DNA of 64,000 bases from Calamus simplicifolius (GCA_900491605.1 UESW01004630.1:229421-293420), one strand, 5' to 3'. Counted from the first letter of the stretch, positions 23,368 to 35,511 are shown. Notes: a model not told the origin generated them from the letters alone. Program-made: numbers and translations.

Positions 23368-24830
23368 TTGCCTTCAATCTATCATACATATGTTAGTCAG
23401 TTCATCAGCAGCCGTCACCAGCGATGGAGATCTGATTCCCTCTCCAAGATCAAGCAAAGAGAGCGGGAGTCGCTGAAGAGTTACCTCGGCCGCTTCAACA
23501 CGGCCCTCCTAGAAGTCGACCATCTCAACCACAAGGTGGCCATATTCGCCCTGGCCAGAGGAGTGTCCAAGGAGGGAGACTTCTACCTAGCTCTGGAGGT
23601 TAATTACCCAAAAAGCCTCTTGGACACGATGTCCCTAGCGGACAAGTACGCCAGGGTGGAAGAATCGAGAGGTCAGCTCGGACCGAGCAGCTGAAGAAGA
23701 AAGAAGCAAAGGGCTCGGACAAGCAGCGAGCCCACCGCCACGCTAGCCCATCTAGCCACCGCAGAGCTCCTCCCCGCCACCTCGAGACCGAACTCAGAGT
23801 CCGCCCGAAGGTTTGACCGCTATACTCCCCTTACCACACCAAGAGCGTAGATCCTGATAGAGATCGAGCATCAGCTTCATTGACCCCCTCCTCTTCGAGG
23901 CAACGGAGCTCGGAGGGACTCGGCCAAGTACTGTCACTTTCATCGGGACTACGGGCACGATACCAAGGATTGTTGGCATCTCAAAAATGAGATCGAGCAA
24001 TTGATCCGGCAAGGCAGATTGAACCGGTTCAGGGGCCCCCCTGAGCCGATTAATGAAGAGAATTGCCAACCTAAACCTCACCAACTTCCACCACCAAATC
24101 CTCCAGTTATCGGCAACGTCAATGTGATAATGGCGGCCGGATCCCCATCTTCTTGGCTAGGCGAGGAGGAGAACCCGCTGAAGAAAGCTCGGGTCGATGA
24201 GCTCACCTTCTCTGATGAAGACCTTGGGGAGGTATAGTACCCCCATGATGATGCTCTGGTTGTATCGTTAAATATGAACAATTATGATGTACACCGGATT
24301 TTGGTTGATAGTGAAAGTTCTGTTAACGTTCTTTATTTCGATGCCTTTGTGAGGTTAAAATTTTGGGTAGAAAGCCTCCGACCGATGGAGTCCACCCTGG
24401 TGGGCTTCACAGGTGACTCCATAATCCTTAAAGGAGTCACACTCTATCAGTCCGAGCCAGCACCTGGCCCCGTGTGGCTACCGTGTTTATGGATTTCCTC
24501 ATAACCAAGCTCAGATCTCCCTACAATGCCATCCTCGGTAGGCCGAGGCAAATCTCTCTTAAAGCCATTATTTCCATTCCCCATCTTGCCATGAAATTCC
24601 CCACTGAATGGGGAGTGGGGGTTGTTCGAGGAAGTCAGATCATAGCTCGGCATTGCTTTGTTTCCGACCTTCAATCCAGAAAGCCTGACATGGATGGGCT
24701 AGAGGCTCGGGAAGATCTCGCCGAGCAACGAGGAGAGCCGGCCGAAGAACTGGAGGAGGTACCACTCGACGAGGTTCGGCTCGACCGAACTATAAAGGTC
24801 GTATCACAGCTCAAAGGAAAGCTTCGATAA
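23368..24830 (+). pseudogene. Tat element 1: gag and protease remnant
   Basis: The first frame (23368-23694) matches the retrotransposon gag domain: the KQRERESLKSYLGRFN segment and a DTMSLADKYARVEE tail. After frameshifts, a knuckle-like motif YCHFHRDYGHDTKDC appears near 23935-23980, typical of Tat gag. The protease follows in the frame of 24274-24504, with ILVDSESSVNVLYFDAF where the family has DSGSS; the catalytic Gly is replaced by Glu. The frame moves on at 24474-24830. Gag capsid would package the RNA and protease would process the polyprotein. Multiple frameshifts and an altered active site make this inactive. Confidence 0.8.
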
Positions 24831-25570
24831 GAATTGATTGAGTTCCTTCAAAGGAATGCCAAGGTCTTCGCCTGGTCTGCATCGGATACGCCTGGTCTGC
24901 ATCGGATATGCCTAGAATCAGCCCAGACGTCCTGGTCCACCACCTCAGCATGGACGAAACATTCAAGCCCATTAAGCAGAAGAATAAGAGCTTCGCCCTA
25001 GTGCGCCAAAAGGCCATCGAAGAAGAGGTGGATAAGCTCATCAAAGCCAAGTTTATCCGGAAGGTTAGTTACCCCGACTGGCTGGCGAACGTGGTCATGG
25101 TGAACAAGTCGAATGGCAAATGGAGGATCTGCATCAACTTCACTGACCTCAATAAGGCCTGCCCAAAAGACAGCTTTCCTCTTCCACAGATTGACCAGCT
25201 CATGGATTCAACTTCAGGCCATCAAATGCTAACTTTTATGGATGCTTATTCGGGCTACAACCAAATCTGAATGGCGCCCAAAAACGAGGAGAAAACCGCC
25301 TTCATCACCGACCGAGGTATCTATTGCTACCAAGTTATGCCCTTAGGTTTGAAAAATGCAGGTGCCACCTACCAAAGGTTAGTCAACAAAGTCTTCAAGG
25401 AGCAAATCGGTTGGAACATGGAGGTGTATGTTGATGATATTTGGTAAAAAGCAAAGAGGCATCCCAGCACATCGAGGACCTTGCGGAGAGCTTAGCTACA
25501 CTTCAAAATACCAGATGAAGCTCAATCCCACCAAATGTGCCTTTGGAGTCAACTCTGGAAATTCCTTGGC
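24831..25570 (+). pseudogene. Tat element 1: reverse transcriptase remnant
   Basis: Encodes a gypsy reverse transcriptase from about 24908: KWRICINFTDLNKACPKDSF, then FMDAYSGYNQI ending in an in-frame stop (25268-25270), GLKNAGATYQRLVNKVF, and the catalytic VYVDDI box at about 25425. A deletion right after the box throws the frame off. A short duplication (the words CGCCTGGTCTGCATCGGATA, twice around 24870-24908) is visible upstream. The 3' end disappears into the N gap at 25571. Confidence 0.85.
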
Positions 25571-26244
25571 NNNNNNNNNNNNNNNNNNNNNNNNNNNNNN
25601 NNNNNNNNNNNNNNNNNNNNNNNNNNNNNNNNNNNNNNNNNNNNNNNNNNNNNNNNNNNNNNNNNNNNNNNNNNNNNNNNNNNNNNNNNNNNNNNNNNNN
25701 NNNNNNNNNNNNNNNNNNNNNNNNNNNNNNNNNNNNNNNNNNNNNNNNNNNNNNNNNNNNNNNNNNNNNNNNNNNNNNNNNNNNNNNNNNNNNNNNNNNN
25801 NNNNNNNNNNNNNNNNNNNNNNNNNNNNNNNNNNNNNNNNNNNNNNNNNNNNNNNNNNNNNNNNNNNNNNNNNNNNNNNNNNNNNNNNNNNNNNNNNNNN
25901 NNNNNNNNNNNNNNNNNNNNNNNNNNNNNNNNNNNNNNNNNNNNNNNNNNNNNNNNNNNNNNNNNNNNNNNNNNNNNNNNNNNNNNNNNNNNNNNNNNNN
26001 NNNNNNNNNNNNNNNNNNNNNNNNNNNNNNNNNNNNNNNNNNNNNNNNNNNNNNNNNNNNNNNNNNNNNNNNNNNNNNNNNNNNNNNNNNNNNNNNNNNN
26101 NNNNNNNNNNNNNNNNNNNNNNNNNNNNNNNNNNNNNNNNNNNNNNNNNNNNNNNNNNNNNNNNNNNNNNNNNNNNNNNNNNNNNNNNNNNNNNNNNNNN
26201 NNNNNNNNNNNNNNNNNNNNNNNNNNNNNNNNNNNNNNNNNNNN
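25571..26244. other. Assembly gap (674 N)
   Basis: A run of N inside the pol gene of Tat element 1. The flanks fit one continuous pol gene: reverse transcriptase end on the left, RNase H start on the right. The missing length is close to what the family needs, so the estimated size is plausible. Long open frames spanning the gap are artefacts of unread bases. Confidence 0.98.
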
Positions 26245-27948
26245 CCCATGGTTCTTCACGCCGACGGATCTCCAGCGGGCGGCTCTGGCACCGGCCTGGT
26301 CCTCACCAGCCGAAGGGCGCAACCTTTGAATATGGCATTCGGTTCTCCTTTCCGGCCTCGAATAATGAAGCAGAGTATGAAGCCCTGCTCTCTGGACTCC
26401 GAATCGCCCATGAGCTCAAAGTCAAGAAACTGATTGCCTACACTGACTCCAAATTGGTGGCCAACCAGGTGCAGGGAGAATTCAAGGCTTGAGATCCAAA
26501 TATGATTCGATATCTCCAAAAGGTGCGCAATCTATCCTCCTATTTTGATGAATTTAAAATTGTCCAGATCCCAAGGGCTAAAAATGTGTGCGCCGACCTA
26601 TTATCCCGACTGGCAACTACGGAATCGATGGATCTCAAGCAAAAATTCTACCTAAAGGTACTAGAGAAGCCCAGCATCGTCGATGTTGATCACATGATGC
26701 AGGTTGACACCGAACCATCCTAGATGGACCCCCTGCACCAGTACCTCAAAAAGGGTTGCTGCCTGCTGATAGAAAGGAAGCAAGGAAGCTAAAATTGCAA
26801 TCATCTCATTACGTCCTGATTGACGACTAGCTATATAAGCGGTCCTTTCCATGCCATTGCTCAAATGCCTCCATCCATCGGAAGCTGATTATGCTCTTCG
26901 GAGGTTCATGAAGGCATCTGTGGCAATCACCTCGACAGCCGTGCCCTACGCCACAAAGTGCTACGCCAAGGATACTATTGGCCGACGATGCAGAAAGATG
27001 CTGATGACCTTATCCGAGCCTGTGATGCATGCCAATGATATTCAAATATTCAGAGGCTTCCCTCTGCTCACCTGACTTCCATCTTATCCCCCTGGCCCTT
27101 CGCCAAGTGGGGAATGGACATACTTGGTCCTTTCCCCCTTGCAACGGGACAAAGGAAGTTCTTATTTGTCGCAATTGATTACTTTACTAAGTGGGTTGAA
27201 GCCGAGGCAGTCGCCCAGATAACCAAAGCTTGGGCTAAAGACTTCGTGTGGAGGTCCATCATCTGCCACTTCGGTCTTCCCCACACCATAATCACCGAGA
27301 ACGAGAAGCAATTTGATAATCTGAAGTTTCGGGAGTTCTGCGAGGATCATGGCATTCTTCATTGCCTGACATCGGTCGGACATCCTCAAGCTAATGGGGA
27401 GGCCGAGGTAACAAATCAAACTCTATTGTAGGGAATTAAAGCTCGGCTCAACCAAGCACGAGGTAGATGGGCGAAGGAGCTCCACCACATTTTGTGGGCG
27501 TACCGAACCACCGAGAGGGCTCCCACAGGCCAGACTCCATTCAAGATGGCCTTCGGCACTGAAGCTGTTATCCCCGTGGAAGTCGGACTCCCCTCCCCTC
27601 GCACCAAGGCTATTCGAAAGAATCCAATGATGAACAACTCTGAACCAATCTTGACTTGATAGATGAAATCAGGGAGAAAGCCCGGATCCAAATGGCAGCT
27701 TACCAGCAAAGAATCGCCCGCTACCATTCAACCAGAGTCAAAGGGAAGTTTTTCTCCCCACGTGATCTGGTACTTCGGAAGGCATCTGTCTCAAAGCCAC
27801 TGGAGCAAGAAAAGCTGTCCCATAATTGGGAGGGTCCTTATCAAATTATGAAGGTGATCAGACCCGGCACATACAAGCTCCAAGATCTAAATGGAAAATT
27901 TATTCCCCAGATGTGAAGTCGGATAATCTCCGCATCTATCATCAGTGA
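26245..27948 (+). pseudogene. Tat element 1: RNase H and integrase remnant
   Basis: RNase H begins right after the gap (LHADGSPAGGSGTG) and continues with EAEYEALLSGLRIAHEL and TDSKLVANQVQGEF, ending with IPRAKNVCADLLSRLATTE (about 26570). The integrase zinc-binding part is damaged (26870-27070). The core is well preserved from 27114: MDILGPFP, AIDYFTKWVEAEA, FGLPHTIITENEKQFDN, HPQANGEAEVTNQTLL, ending in a stop at 27429, then LWAYRTTERAPTGQTPF in another frame. In the catalytic triad, the first Asp and the Glu are present, but the second Asp (TDNG in the family) reads TENE. The C-terminal end reads SDNLRIYHQ, stop at 27948. Degenerate, not functional. Confidence 0.85.
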
Positions 27949-28043
27949 GAGTACGCCCTCCCTGAACTTACTTTGTCCATTGAATTAAATTTTCAAAGAT
28001 TCAAAAAATTTCTATTTTCGTTGCTTTCTTTGATGGCTATGAT

Positions 28044-28640
28044 GAGAGATAGGTTTATAAATCCTTGGCTGGGCCGAGCGATCTCCGGACCTTGGCTGTG
28101 CCAAGTAAAATATCACAGCCGGGCTGGGAGGACTCCGTACCTTGGCAGCCAAGTAAAATATAATCTTGAAGCCTCGGCCAAACTGAGTGATATATTATTT
28201 GAAGCTTCGGCCAATCCGAGTAGCAATCTTCGTACCTTGGCAATGCAAGTAAAATATAATCTTTATAAATCCTCAGCTGGACCGAGCGATCTTCATACCT
28301 TGGCAACGCCAAGTAAAATATAATCTTTATAAATCCTTGGCTAGGCCGAGCGATCTCCGTACCTTGGCAGTCAAGTAAAATATAATCTTTATAATCCTCG
28401 GCTGGGCCGAGCGATCTCCATACCTTGGTAGTGCCAAGTAAAATATAATCTTTATAATCCTCAGCTGGGCTGAACGATCTCCGTACCTTGGTAGCGCCAA
28501 GTAAAATATAATATTTGTAATCCTTGGCTGGGCCGAGCGATCTCCATACCTTGGCAGCACCAAGTAAAATATAATCTTTATAATCCTCGGCTAGGCCGAG
28601 CGATATCCGTACCTTGGCAGTGCCAAGTAAAATATAATCT
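28044..28640 (+). repeat. Minisatellite A, about 62-bp hairpin units
   Basis: About eight tandem units of roughly 62 bp. Each unit has two self-complementary segments: CTCGGCTGGGCCGAG and CTTGGCAGTGCCAAG, separated by CGATCTCCGTAC and followed by TAAAATATAATC. The array lies just downstream of the pol stop. One pair of the 33-bp type B units is embedded near 28167-28215. Confidence 0.92.
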
Positions 28641-29225
28641 TGAAGCCTCGGCAACACCGAGTGATATATTATTTGAAGCCTCGGCAACATCGAGTGATAT
28701 ATTATTTGAAGCCTCGGCAACACCGAGTGATATATTATTTGAAGCCTCGGTAACACCGAGTGATATATTACTGAAGCCTCGTAACACCGAGTGATATATT
28801 ACCTGAAGCCTCGGCAACACCGAGTGATATATTATTTGAAGCCTCGGCAACACCGAGTGATATATTACCTGAAGCCTCGGCAACACCGAGTGATATATTA
28901 TCTGAAGCCTCGGCAACACCGAGTGATATATTACCTGAAGCCTCGGCAATACCGAGTGATATATTATCTGAAGCCTCGGCAACACTGAGTGATATATTAT
29001 TTGAAGCCTCGGTAACACCAAGTGATATATTATTTGAAGCCTCGGCAATACTGAGTGATATATTACTGAAGCCTCAGCAACACTGAGTGATATATTACCT
29101 GAAGCCTCAGCAACACCAGTGATATATTATCTAAAGCCTCGGCAATACCGAGTGATACATTATCTGAAGCCTCAGCCAAACCGAGTGATATAGTTCTAAA
29201 GCCTCATCCTAGCCGAGTGATTTCT
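28641..29225 (+). repeat. Minisatellite B, 33-bp hairpin units
   Basis: About 18 tandem units of 33 bp: GAAGCCTCGGCAACACCGAG then TGATATATTATTT. Each holds the perfect 5-bp stem CTCGG...CCGAG around CAACA. The last few units are degenerate. The run of open frames on the minus strand here (28055-29048) is a by-product of the repeat, not a gene. Confidence 0.95.
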
Positions 29226-29589
29226 CAAACACTCTGATGTGACTAAGACGTCCTATTATGCTTCGGCAGAGGTTAGTAACCTTTCTTCGCTTACCAGCAA
29301 GATTATGCAAGCTATTTCTTTCCAAAGAAATATGTACTTCGTCTCTTAAATAGGACCATGTTCACCATGTAAGTTTGCAGGGCCGCCAGGCCTCCCTCTA
29401 ACTTAAACAGAGATAAACACTTCCTCCACAAGGATTGAATGATATGTTAACAAAAATAAAGTAGCAAAAATGCTGCTAGATTTGTAGCTTAGGCTACGGG
29501 CCAGAAAGCACAAAATGAGAGCGGCAACTCTCAACACAATCACATCAGAAAAGAAACAGATGATAAAAGAAGAAAGAGTAGAAAACTTT
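29226..29589. other. Tat element 1 spacer between minisatellite and antisense units
   Basis: No gene seen. This is a transition between the degenerate end of minisatellite B and the putative 3' end of antisense unit 2. Confidence 0.4.
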
Positions 29590-30351
29590 CTTTATTAATG
29601 AAAGAATTACAACCTCTTGAGAGGCATTACAAGTGCATCATAGCATAGGAAATACAAATAAGATAAAAGCTCGGCTGAGCAGCTTTGGTCGATAACGATG
29701 TCTTTACATCCGATCCCAGAAATCAAAAAAACTAGGCAAGCTCCGTTGAGCCACTAGTTAATGCCAAAGAACAAAACCGGCCATCCACGGGTCCCCCAGT
29801 GGAACTGAGAGATCCAAAATGGGCTAAGGACCTGTGGATGCCAATGCCGAAGATGCCTCCCCTCCAAGCGGGATGCTGGACTTCTAGCCACTGCCCAATG
29901 TTAAAAGGCAGAGAACCAGCAGTCCGACACCACCCTCTTCCCCCTTCACATGGGAAGAGGATTCCTCAGGTGGATGAGCTGAGGAATCCAAATCAAGGGG
30001 GGAGGCAAGGTCCATGTTAACCATGGGGGGGTACGTATGCTTTGCATTTCCTGTGGTCCCCATGGAAAGTGACAAAGGACACACAGGAAGAGCATACGTG
30101 TGCTCCCCATATAACCTCTGCGGGCCTTCCGTGCGCTCTCCATATGACCTCCGAGAGTTCCTCCCTTGAGGACTGCTTGCTCTTCAGTAGTTTCTCTATC
30201 ACCCCAGCTATTGGGACGAGCCAGCTTTTAAAAGGAAGCTCAATCTCTTTGCTCCCAATAGGATAGACGCCATGGAAACCCCTATGGTTCACAGGAAAGA
30301 AAAGACTTTGAGGGATGGCCTAGCACAGTCCGCTCCCTGCCCCTTTTTATA
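29590..30351 (-). pseudogene. Antisense transcription unit 2 of Tat element 1 (hypothetical)
   Basis: On the minus strand: a TATAAAAAGG box (30351-30342), an ATG 50 bp downstream at 30292 opening a 91-codon frame (MNHRGFHGVYPIGSK...), a frameshift in a G run near 30025-30031 joining a second frame to 29884 (LDLDSSAHPPEESSSH), and a polyadenylation signal AATAAAG at 29596-29590. I do not recognise the product. Its arrangement as a complete small gene opposite to gag-pol suggests a second antisense gene of the element, now frameshifted. Confidence 0.4.
30342..30351 (-). promoter_or_regulatory. TATA box for antisense unit 2
   Basis: TATAAAAAGG on the minus strand, 50 bp upstream of the ATG at 30292. 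Spacing fits a leader of about 20-25 bases. Confidence 0.45.
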
Positions 30352-31146
30352 GGCAATAAGCCAAAGGCAGCCATTAAAGAAGGGAGCCCTAAATTTGAAA
30401 CGCCCGAGCTACGCTGTCACGTGGTGGTTCAAGATAAAAGGGACGCTTTCTGAAGCACGCCGAATGCATTTCCCAGGCCATGACGCACGACAAAAGATTT
30501 CCTCTGATCTTGAATCAAGAGCCTTAAATGTAGGAAATCGCCCGTCGGTCCTTGAGATATGGGCAGGCCTAGAAATCACCTTGTGAAAACATGCCATCCA
30601 ATGGTAATCGGGTGCTTATCGTGTACGTTAAAAAGACCCATGTTGGAAAAGACCAACGGGATAAATGCCTTACGCAAAAAAAAAAAGCATCCTTCGGCGA
30701 TTTGCAAATCCGTCTCACCCACTTGGGCAGAAAATGAGACGATTTCTTATAGACCGGATTATCCACCAAATCTTGGCTGAGGTACTCACACAGTTTTTGG
30801 TCATCTCGTGCCGAACCATTTTGTGCCTTGGCCAAGCGAGCCAATTCTTTACTTGGATAAACTGAACTATCTGCCTAGCCTCGGCCTTGACCAGGGTGTT
30901 TCCCAAGGTTCTGGCCGAGCTATTCTCTGCTTCGACACACCGAACCATCTGTTAGGCCTCGACCTCGACCAAAACATTTCCTTAAGTTTAAACCGAGCTA
31001 GCTTACATCAGCAAAGCAAATCGGTCCAACTTCGAATAAACAGGACATTCCATCCGGAAAGGAACACGAATTGATTCGTTCTCCATTTGGAAAAACCCAA
31101 CAAAAAGATTATCCAAAAAGATAAGCAAATGAAGATGAAAGATCCA
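30352..31146. other. Tat element 1 spacer between the two antisense units
   Basis: Holds short frames on both strands, none recognisable. The TATA box of antisense unit 2 is at its left edge and the polyadenylation signal of the larger antisense gene at its right edge, so it acts as the spacer between them. Confidence 0.4.
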
Positions 31147-34100
31147 TTTTATTAAAAGTTTCGACCAGGTTACAAATCTGAAACACAAAAATACGCAAGT
31201 AACCTCAAGAGTCAAGATTCGGATCGGTCCCAGGAGCCTCTTTGGTAACATCCGGAAGGACTTGGCTTGTTTCACCAACTTCAAATGTGTTGGTTCCTCG
31301 GCAACAGACTGAAGACATTCTTCGGAAGCCACGGCCTCACTGGGGCCCAAGATAGCATCAAGGTCGACGTCTGAAATATCCTCATACTCGGCTTCTTCGG
31401 CTCATGGGGTGCAAGCGTCAAAATGTTCAGCATCCAAAAAATATAAATCCCACTTGGGATGCGCCCGAGATATCTTTGCTCGGGTTTCTTCCTTGCCGAA
31501 CCTAAATGCATCGGCACAAGCCTCTCTACGCTCCTCAAAAAATTGGGCAGAACTCTTGTACTCCTCCACAGCCAAAGCAATTCGGTTGTTGGCTTCAGTT
31601 AACTGGCCCCCGAGATCGACGTTCATCTGATGACTCACAGACAATTCTGCCCTTAGAGCTTTAAGTTGCTCCTACATCTCGAACTTGATTTTGCCCATCT
31701 GCAAAATATCAGAATGTTTAAGCCCGCAGGTAAAAGAAAAGCACCAAAAGAAAATAAGTAGGAAGACACTATACCTCTTCCTCCTGCCGAGCCATTTTAT
31801 TGCTCAACTCCTGAACCTTCTTCAAGGCCTTCAGCTTGGCTGATTTATTTTGTTGCAGACCCTCCTTAAGGTCATCAATCGGGACTGCTTGTCCCCGATT
31901 TCTTGCCAGATTGATCGAGATTATTGGTAAACCAAGCAATCTACTTATTTTTCCATTTCAGCCGACTCTCTATATCGACAAATTCCTTATTCAAACCGGC
32001 GAGTTGATCCCGCTGCTGCCGGCACCTACGTCCTCCTCTTCTAGTTTCATGCCCCAATTATTTCTCTCTTGGCATGACTAGCCTTCAGCTGGTCCCATCT
32101 TTTATTGAAATGCCGATGCAAGGCCTTGACTTCATCGTCATGTTTTGCCTTAATCTGAGATAGCTCCAGGCAAGCCTTGTCCGATTGTTCATGGAAACCC
32201 TGGAGCTCCCTGACTTGGGTTTCGAGCCGAGAGGCCCTTTCAACTACGAGACGTGAGACTCGCTCGCCCTCTCAAAATCTGCCCTGGTGGATGCTAAGGC
32301 CCTAGAGAGCCAACTGGTTGAATCCACCCTCGTTTGAAGGTTGGCCGCTTCCTTCCTGGCCTGAGCGCAGGCCCTAGTGGCCAAATTTAAGCGCCAAATC
32401 AGCGCTCTTTTGACCAACACGTGCTGCGAGAAAAACATGCAGCCGACCAATCAAGAATCCCAACCTCGGTACAGTAACTCACCCAGGAGACGTAGTTTGA
32501 AGCCATCGTCATGAGAGTAGCATTGCTTATTTCGGAGAGAAGGAAAGCATCCTTCGGCACCCCGAGCCGACCGAAAGCTGTCTCAATGATATCCTCGGCA
32601 CCGGGCTCATCTGTCGAGGAACTCCCTCCCGCTCGCAACATAGACCTTATCAAGGCGGTGAGTATATCATCCACCTCTGAGCTATGGACAAGAGGGCTCA
32701 CGGTCGAAGAGCTGGCCTAGGGAACTCCGGCCCGAGGAACCATCCGCTGGCTTCCTCCGCCAGAACTCTAACTTGCAGAGCCTTGAATGCTTCAGCCCGG
32801 ACTGAGGGAGCCTCACCCCGAGCATCCCCTCCATCCAGCGATTCCTCTTCTTCTCCCTCTTCTGCTGATGCTTCACCCCCAATGGGCTCCACCCGAACTT
32901 TAGCCTCTTCCGCAGCAACCCTAGGAACCATGGAAGAGAGATCCTCAATGGGAGGTACCATGACCTCAACCAGCCTTTCAGCAGGCAACTCCACTTGAGC
33001 TTCGGCAGCCGCTGCTGCCTCTCCTAACCCCTCCGCCTGTCCAGGGGTCTCTTCCATACGTGGTGGACTCCTCACGCTGGTGACTGAAGAACCTCCGGCA
33101 GGAGGATCGCCGGACCAACCGGCAACATCTCTTCGGTATCGTCTGACATGACTACTATTTGGAAAGGAGAAACCTCGACAGCTCCCTCTGAACTCCCCCT
33201 AGCGATTTCCTCTGCAACTTTGCCCCCCTCCGGCAGGGAAGGCTCATCAACCACAGCCTGCGCTCCACTTCCTCCCTCATTGGGATAGGAGAGTGGTGGC
33301 AGGGACTATCCTTCCTCGATCCCTTCGAGCGAGGCCCGAAGGGCGAGACCTCTTCTCGGATCTATGTCTCTCCCAAGAACTGGAGCCCCTGTGGCGCTTG
33401 CCCGACTCTTTCCTTATTTGGCCTACAAACGCTGACCTCTCGACTGAAAGCACACCAAATGGTTCAATCGAACGGGAATACCCAAATACACTGGCCATCG
33501 TAACCAAAGAGGAACAGAACACTTACTTTGAGGGTCGATAGAGCTAAGCCCGCGAAAAAAAGGCATCCTCCGCTAACAGGGTGCTGGCAGAGACCTCCTC
33601 ACCGCTGTAAGGGTAGCCAAGTCCCTTTTCTCCTACTCACTCAACTCCATACGTGCCTCTGGATCCTTTACAAACTAGCCTATCATCTCGGGAAATCTGA
33701 GCCGATGTTTCCCTTGGCAATAAGAAATTGAGACTTCCACCCCTTTATCAAAGAAGGGTAATCAGAAATCATCTTAAATGACTTTCGGAGGCCAATATAG
33801 GGCCACTTAGAACTCCTCCCAAAACTAGATTGTAACAAACTCAAAATAAGGGTAGAGTCGCAGTCACCCCAACGCGACTGAACATCGAGATGAACCCGAT
33901 GAGATTGTGCCAGCTATTCGGAGCTACCATCATTGGACATATGTTGTAAAACCTCATCACCTCCTGTATCAACGGGTGAAGAGGGAATCAAAGACCTGCC
34001 CTCAAACTCTCCTCGTAGAAGAAAACTCCCGGCTCAGCTTGGTTGAAACCCGATGCTCGGCCCTCGGCGCCCATAAGGCTACATCCAGAGGAACTCTGTA

Positions 34101-34166
34101 ATGGCGACGGATCCTATCCAGATCGTCTAAGGTTATCTCAGAAGCAACATCGCCTGGACCACTCAT
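31147..34166 (-). pseudogene. Antisense ORF of Tat element 1, gypsy-type 'Transposase_28'-like protein
   Basis: A decayed antisense gene typical of Tat-lineage elements. It starts at an ATG at 34166 (MSGPGDVASEITLDDLDRI...). The region around 33700-33960 reads VMRFYNICPMMVAPNSWHNLIGFI, with the PNSW..I.GF signature of the plant 'putative gypsy type transposon' domain (Pfam PF04195, recalled from knowledge, not searched). An acidic Ala/Glu-rich linker follows (32700-33250), then a coiled-coil-like stretch (32450-31402, including LTEANNRIALAVEEYKSS) and an acidic tail (YEDISDVDLDAILGPSE). One frame gives a stop at 31205-31207, 52 bp before an AATAAAA signal (31153-31147). Several stops and frameshifts break the frame, so it is inactive. 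Function of the family is unknown. Confidence 0.7.
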
Positions 34167-34561
34167 ATTGGCTGAATAGGGGGTAAGACGCAAATAGACA
34201 AGCAAGGGCTCAGAGAGAGAGAAAGAGCGGAAAATCTCTACGGCAGGGACAAAGGGGCATTGCAGAAGGAGCGCTGCCCCAGCCCTCTTTAAATAAGCGC
34301 TTCAGAAAGAAAGCCCTAGACATTAAAAACCCCAATACAGGCGCCAGAAATAAAGGAGTCCCACCATGTGAAACTTTCGCTATCGCGACTTACTGAAAAC
34401 AAGGCGTTTTCTCCTTGAGCTGCGGCAAAAATAATGACGAAACAGCGGTCCATCATTTACGAGATTATCATTGCCCACCTTTTTGAATCCCCAAATAAGA
34501 TTGCTTTGGAATTCTACTCCCTATATCTGAACTTACACTTCAGACTAGGGAGTGGGGGGCA
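34167..34561. other. Tat element 1 upstream region of antisense ORF and polypurine tract
   Basis: Upstream of the antisense ATG lies TTATTTAAAG (complement of 34288-34297), a possible TATA element. Immediately before the LTR the plus strand reads CTAGGGAGTGGGGGGC, a polypurine tract of the kind that primes plus-strand synthesis. Confidence 0.55.
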
Positions 34562-35511
34562 TGTGATGAGGGGTAAAATCATCATTGCAATATTGATTGC
34601 CCACATCGATAATTGGGTCAGTCCCAATTGAGACACCTTGCCAGCCAGCTGGCAAGACTACTAAGTTACAAAACCAAATCGCCTTTGATGGAGCCGAGCC
34701 ATCCCTCGGCAACCCGAGCCATCCCTTGGCAACCCGAGTATCTCCATGCCTCGGCCAATGGAGCCGAGCCATCCCTCGGCAACCCGAGCTATCTCCATGC
34801 CTCGGCCACCCGAGCCACCATGCCTCAGTAACCCAAACTATCCTCACGCTTTGACCACCCAAGCCGACCGTACCTCGGCTATCCGGGCCGAGCTATTCTA
34901 TACCTCTGCGAATCCAGCACGGGAGAGTTTGAATTCACTATAGCCAAATAAGATTCCAAATGGAGAATCATATCCAGAAGTGGCCTAGGGCCCGCAAGAG
35001 TTGCCTAGGTCAATGTAATCACTGAATCTCAAGGCATCAACCAGCTCTTCCAACCGTCGATCCTCTAACTGTCAAGATACCGACCCTATCGGGCTCACAA
35101 CAAACTTGATTCGAATCCGTCTTGAATCCTAACAGTTTTTAGAGCTCATCCAGAGCACGTCCAAAGAATCAGTGATTTTCTATAAATACCACCACCCTCA
35201 AATCTTCTCAGGTACGCCATTTTATGCCCATTCTTTACACAGTTCTTACACTTGCTCTCATACTCCATAGAAGCTCCTCCTAAGCTCAGCTCTCGAGAGA
35301 GAACACCTGCCAAAAAGAGGAGCTCCTCTGTGAGAGTCTTCTCCTCACATCTGCTTGCTGAAATCTCCACTGACTTGGGCGTTAGAGGGTCCTCCACAGA
35401 GGGCAACCCCCACAGCACCCTCTGCATGCGGACTGTCTTGCAGGTTCCACCCCGAGGCGCGAGATCGGCGCCCAGATCAGAAGCCGAAAGCGCACCCGAG
35501 TTGGAGAACGG

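Noticed and set aside
25428..26492. Frames of 250-350 codons spanning the 674-N gap
   Set aside because: Most of their length is unread bases; only the flanking reverse transcriptase and RNase H pieces are real.
28055..29048. Long minus-strand frames (233 and 156 codons) with repeated LPRLQIIYHS-like peptide
   Set aside because: They are translations of the 62- and 33-bp minisatellites, whose unit lengths happen to avoid stops; no start context, domain or non-repeat sequence supports a gene.
28641..29225. CRISPR-like array because of 33-bp repeats with internal palindromes
   Set aside because: Units are directly contiguous with no variable spacers, the host is a plant, and the array is part of a Tat retrotransposon 3' region.
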